Source of the DNA: Euprymna scolopes
Lineage: Eukaryota; Mollusca; Cephalopoda; Sepiida; Sepiolidae
Assembly: GCA_024364805.1 (NCBI GenBank)
Contig: CM044489.1
Location: 175,763,617-175,797,744, forward strand
Reading direction: 5' to 3'
DNA length: 34,128 bases
Part shown: in pieces, positions 30,192 through 34,128 of the stretch
Layout: every line of letters starts with the position of its first letter
How positions within the stretch are numbered: the first letter of the stretch is position 1
The notes under the pieces: generated by a model
The model's database searches: none
What the model saw: only the letters and a program-made list of their open reading frames with translations
What the model was told of the DNA's origin: nothing
Made by a program: the position numbers and the translations under genes

Positions 30192-30800
30192 AAAAAGACG
30201 GTCAGATTTTAAAAGTTGGACTTAAATAATATTTTAGCTGACAAATCAGACTTGGCTTCTGACTAGCCAATTTTTATTCGTTATTACTGCACTATGTTAT
30301 TGGCATTATAACATACGAGGGGCATTCCAAAAGTAATGCCTCCTATTTTTTTTGTTCCACCCGAATGGAAAAGAGGGGATTGCAAATTGTATTATTATAA
30401 TGACTGAACTTTTGAATTAATAACATAAAAGTTTAATTTTTCTGTTGCAGATATTGACGGTGTGAAATTCTAAGAAAGCAACCTCTGTCATGGACGTGCA
30501 TCAGAAACAGAGACGCATTATTGAATTCCTGGCAAAAAATGCATTCAAAACGGAGGTGACTATGTAGAAAAATCAATTCTGGAGCACAAAAGGTCACTGT
30601 TTTTTTGTTTTGTTTTTTTAAATAGTACCACTCCCGTTTTCAAAGCTCTTCAACTTTATAAGTTAAAAAAATAGGATGCTTTACTTTTATAACACCCCTT
30701 ATACATTATAATTTATTTCAAATATCTATCCTGGACAAATGGTAATATTTTTTTTTTCTAAATAATCACCTAAAATAAAAATTAGCAAGGGAGATAACTC
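30192..30800 (+). repeat. Repeat 'E', fullest copy, split by a mariner element
   Basis: The head GTCAGATTTTAAAAGTTGGA (30196) to GACTAGCCAATTTTTATTCG and the tail AATAATCACCTAAAAT..AGCAAGGGAGATAACTCC (ending 30800) flank the mariner insertion at 30316-30701. The order matches the uninterrupted copy at 2816-3010. It is preceded by A-rich sequence (30169-30194). Confidence 0.55.
30316..30701 (+). mobile_element. Mariner deletion derivative (386 bp)
   Basis: The left terminal repeat CGAGGGGCATTCCAAAAGTA pairs with a right end that in reverse reads TAAGGGGTGTTATAAAAGTA. Both ends are bounded by TA (30314-30315 and 30702-30703), the mariner target. An ATG at 30490 opens MDVHQKQRRIIEFLAKNA, typical of the start of a mariner-family transposase (first helix-turn-helix), which stops after about 26 codons. 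The DDD/D catalytic domain is absent, so the copy is an internally deleted, non-autonomous element. It sits inside repeat E. Confidence 0.8.
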
Positions 30801-30889
30801 CTATTTTTAATGAAAAAATATAATACAAGTTATCCACAATGCAACTAAAATTTTATTTGTTTTTCTGTATAAGTTTATAAATGGGGCAA

Positions 30890-30948
30890 ACCAAAAACTA
30901 ATAACTAAAATAACTTTCGTATCCCAGGCATTGCCGGGTTGGTGCTAG
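30890..30948 (+). mobile_element. Helitron-like 3' terminus, remnant
   Basis: CCCAGGCATTGCCGGG hairpin at 30923-30938, then CTAG at 30945-30948, similar to the 3' ends at 5171, 5505, 11689 and 17243, but followed by A rather than T. No 5' end was found. Confidence 0.4.
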
Positions 30949-30949
30949 A

Positions 30950-32018
30950 TCTAGTAAGAAGTAAATACATAAAATGAAATCTAGAAATGGTTATTACTTT
31001 ATCAGAACAAGTTTCTTTATGGAAGTGGAAGAAAAACAAAAAAAATTAAATCGTGGAAAGGGGGAGTATATGTTTTAATTAGATTTGAATTAACCCTTTT
31101 TACAGTACTGATTTCATAAAAAGAAGGATATAACAAGTACCAAATCAAATTTAATAGAGATTGGAAGTCAGGAGTCAGAGTTTCTGAATTTGGTCACTTT
31201 TTTTTTTTTTTACAGTTATTTTTAAGCCAACTTCTCTAAGATAGAGAATTGAAGTTATCAATTTTGGCAGGCGACATGTCTCTGAAAGGGCTATATTTCT
31301 TTGAAGCAATTGAATAGACTTGTATCCAATAATTGAGCAAGACACTAAATCACCTTAATGAACGGATGTTCGTGGTTATAGCTGGTAATATACTTAAGCT
31401 TAGGCTTTCAGTGTATCTTTCAACCTCTTTCCCAGGCTGCGATACTCAGCCGTATTTATGGCTTGCACCAGCCAATCATATTCTTGTGTGGAGGAATCCA
31501 GATGTATTCATATTCATTACATCTACAAGAATCAGTCACTTTTAAACCGACATTAAAGGATTTCTTTTCAAATTAATTTAAGACGGTGTGGGGGCGGGGC
31601 ATACTTGCTATTTGTTTTCTGTTTTCTCTTGACAGTGGCAATGATTTCATCCAGTAATAACTTGTGTGACGGTGTGATATATATTTATTTATTTACATAT
31701 AAAATAAATACATATTGGTCTTCATTATAAAGTGAAGGATTGTTATACAATCCATAGATTTATGAGAAGCTAATAATATGTTATGAACGGGAGTGTTGGC
31801 ATAACTATTAATACTTTATAGAAAATTATACCCAAAAACAAATATGTACAGGAGTGACAGAGAGTAGTGGAAGAAATGCGGATACTCAGAGTTGACCTGA
31901 TAACATTTTATTTACAAGGATACAACACATAGAAATTACAAATTACATCTATCAGTCTTAGTCCGATATTACTTTACTTTGTGTGTCACAACTATTACTG
32001 ACAAAAGTAATATATCTC

Positions 32019-32020
<2 letters not shown>
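30950..32020. other. AT-rich spacer, nothing recognised
   Basis: A 70-codon frame at 31333-31545 has a coding-like composition (CDTQPYLWLAPANHILVWRN) but no known domain. No repeat match was found. Confidence 0.35.
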
Positions 32021-32064
<44 letters not shown>

Positions 32065-32110
32065 GTTCAAAGTCATCCCGTTGTTGGTGCCTGCCAGCGT
32101 TTGTCTCGTC
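32021..32110 (-). mobile_element. Antisense retroelement tail (T run plus short 3' piece)
   Basis: On the minus strand, CAACGGGATGACTTTGAACA then GGGT leads into an A tail (plus-strand T run 32021-32059). The ending GGGTAAAA resembles that of LINE B (CAGGGTAAAA at 28674). Too short to assign. Confidence 0.3.
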
Positions 32111-32229
32111 CTGTTCTCAGGTCTTCATGTAAGAACTTGCATAACAATTAAAAGGGAGGAAGTAACTGCCTAAAATAGAACTGAAGTTAACTCCTTTTGA
32201 TCGTATTCTATCATCCTAACAATATTTGG

Positions 32230-33436
32230 ACTCCATAAATCACTCCCTCCCAAATTTCTCATTGTGGACACGCCACACTCGGTGAGCTGATTGTCACCCT
32301 TTTCAAATCTGAGATATCAAAGATCCTTGACATCTCCAAAGCATGCGGGTCTGATCTTATCCCGGTTATTGTAATAAAAAAATGTTCCTATGTTATCCGT
32401 GTTCAAGAATTCAGGTGAAATAACCGATTCTCAAAATGATTGCCTTATCTTCGCTAAAATCTCGGTATCTATAATCAATCGAACGATAGTCCACCACCTT
32501 ATTAATGCTAACTTTCTTCCTGATCATCACTGCTGATTTAGACAACATTGTGGATATCTTAATGTATATATTCGCACACTGGACAAAGTAGGAAAAGATA
32601 GTGCAGTAGCACTGGATATATCTAAAACCTTTAACAAGGTCTGGCATGAAGATCTTCATGAAGATCAATTCATATGGTATTTCTGGATGAATATTTAATA
32701 TAAATAGAGCCTTCGTAGACATTAGCTAGACATTCAAACAACATAACGTTCATGCAAGTGTACCACAGGAATCAATCCTTGGTCCTTTATGGTTCCTAAA
32801 CAACTTCCCTGATGAGATTATGTCCACAAAAGTTATGACACCATGTTGTATTCTTGACATGTGAACAAAACAAATGGGCACATATCCAAGGTAATGGCCA
32901 AGTCCTTACGAAATGATCTCCAGTCTATAATATAATGAGGATATAAATGGATGGTGACATTTAATACTACTAAGACAAAGTTCTTTTATTTTAACAATTA
33001 TAAGAAACCTCTTTAACAATCGATCGCCATGTCTGGTTATTTTCATGGCAAGTGCTCGACTGAGCTACCATCTATGGTCCCCCTTCACCAAACTTTCACA
33101 AGAAACACTAGTCTAGCTGAAAACACTATCAATAATTCCTCCCACTCTTTATCTATGCCTAAACCTAAACTTAGATTCCATGAACAAAGCTTCTTTCTTA
33201 GAACTGCATGCCTGTGTAATTGTCTTCTGTTTTCCTGCTTTCCAGCTGACTACAATATGGTTGTCTTCAAATCCAACGTAAACAAGTTCTTGATGAGCCG
33301 TTCCACTTTCAACGAATTTCCATTGCTAACGATTACTATATTGTCCAATTGACTACTGTACACTCTTAACCCTTATCCTCGAGTGGTCTCTGGGCCTTGA
33401 TAAGTGGTTATGCCTATGTAAAAAAAAAAAAAAAAT
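32230..33436 (+). mobile_element. LINE 'A', RT-containing fragment with 3' end
   Basis: The longest A copy. Successive frames give SKACGSDLIPVIVIKKCS (RT fingers, family pattern KACGPDGIP.I..K), HWIYLKPLTRSGMKIFMKIN (from ..LDISKAFD.VWH.. around the first catalytic Asp), ASVPQESILGPLWFLNNFPD (VPQGS.LGP..F), a damaged region at the expected YADD catalytic box, GYFHGKCSTELPS, KLRFHEQSFFLRTACLCNCL, FPADYNMVVFKSNVNKFL, and the 3' end ATCCTCGAGTGGTCTCTGGG with an A tail (33420-33435). Frame changes and small deletions are many, so it is inactive. The C-terminal 107 codons (33029-33352) remain open. Confidence 0.8.
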
Positions 33437-33722
33437 TTCATTCATCCACTGGAGGTTCCTTTCCTGCTTCCCGTTTTTATGAATGTACTTACATTATTAT
33501 TTTTATTTTTTTATTTATTTTTTACAAAGGGATCACCCCATATCAAGGCCCTGAGGCTACTCGAGGATAAGGGTTGCCGAAATTTAAATGTAATGTAAAT
33601 AAACACCTGGCCATTCAAGTTTCTATTTAGGATGCTCTTTATAAATCTGTCCTCTAATCCACAGATGTAGCCACTTACGTCTCAATAGCAATGTGCCTTG
33701 TTTGGAATGAACAGATTTAAAA
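33437..33722 (+). mobile_element. LINE 'B' 3' end, interrupted by a short LINE A piece
   Basis: TTCCTGCTTCCCG... then, after the interruption, KFKCNVNKHLAIQ and GCAATGTGCCTTGTTTGGAA match the C-terminus and 3' UTR of LINE B (FKCNVNRHLL; GGCAATTTGCCTTGTTTGGG on the minus strand at about 1420-1440). The intervening segment 33500-33577 belongs to LINE A on the opposite strand. Confidence 0.6.
33500..33577 (-). mobile_element. LINE 'A' extreme 3' end, antisense, inside LINE B
   Basis: On the minus strand AACCCTTATCCTCGAGTAGC then CTCAGGGCCTTGATAT is the A 3' terminus, followed by an A-rich tail (plus-strand T-rich 33500-33524). Only about 50-75 bp were inserted, an extreme 5' truncation. The order is the reverse of the 1-2.6 kb cluster, where B lies inside A. 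Confidence 0.65.
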
Positions 33723-34128
33723 ACAACAAATTAAACTTTTTTTCTTCAGCAAAGATGGAAAGAAACGATGTTTGTAAACTATGACACGAACAGAATCATA
33801 TTGTGATCGTTTGAATAAGCTTCACCCATGAAATGACAATCCTTTTTTAAATTTATTTACAGTTATCAAATCCAGTCTTTCTCTTTGACTGGGATGGTTG
33901 GTTATGATGTCAACATCTAAGGATATTTTCTCTTCCGGCCAGCTCCATTCAGAATACAAAACTCACTATGTTTTAAGAATCCATCTCTTAGTGAGTACAT
34001 GCCTAAGTTTTCATTATTTTATCACACCTATATTAACATCAAAATATGTCAATATTATTTATGAATAATAACAGTCTTTTGAGATACGGATTTCTTCTCT
34101 GGATAGTTTCGCAGATGAGTTTTTTTTT
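33723..34128. other. AT-rich end of window, nothing recognised
   Basis: No frame, repeat match or structured element found. Confidence 0.45.

Overview
The window looks like AT-rich, repeat-saturated intergenic or intronic DNA from an animal, most likely a mollusc and probably a cephalopod such as an octopus. The reasons are LINE reverse-transcriptase fragments of a kind I associate with octopus sequence, tRNA-derived SINEs, many long TA/TG microsatellites, Helitron ends, and a short motif (AAGGGAGATAACTC) that I associate with molluscan repeats. The species call is inference. I find no intact host gene, no bacterial-style operon and no functional RNA gene. Nearly all open frames are short, low-complexity or lie inside mobile elements.

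Layout. 1-5.7 kb: a hAT end beside a LINE fragment, a LINE 'A' copy split by an antisense LINE 'B' copy, short dispersed repeats, and two Helitron-like elements joined head-to-tail. 7.2-8.1 kb: a series of hairpins ending in a foldback whose loop carries a decayed hammerhead-ribozyme motif. 8.2-12.5 kb: Helitron-like elements, two tRNA-derived SINEs with a second hammerhead-like core, and long TA tracts. 12.5-17.2 kb: a hAT element with an 8-bp target duplication around an assembly gap, two copies of a dispersed repeat ('P') with target duplications, and a 703-bp Helitron. 17.2-25 kb: mostly featureless AT-rich DNA with a 70-bp-arm foldback, minisatellites, P and LINE fragments. 25-34 kb: two more SINEs, antisense LINE A, a 5S rRNA-derived sequence next to LINE B, a purine-strand tandem repeat, a mariner deletion derivative inserted in another repeat, and a nested LINE A/LINE B cluster.

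Most notable: (1) hammerhead-ribozyme-like cores in two unrelated contexts, a foldback loop and the body of a four-copy tRNA-derived SINE; (2) Helitron-like elements that carry tRNA-like A/B-box modules just before their 3' hairpin, two of them abutting exactly at CTAG/TC; (3) a dispersed repeat family of about 270-440 bp with 9-11 bp target duplications and a conserved terminal hairpin. The genes do not work together here. The window is a record of nested insertions, and several frames that look coding are chimeras of unrelated elements.

Limits: all family assignments come from reading motifs, TIRs, target duplications and copy-to-copy comparison by eye, with no database search.
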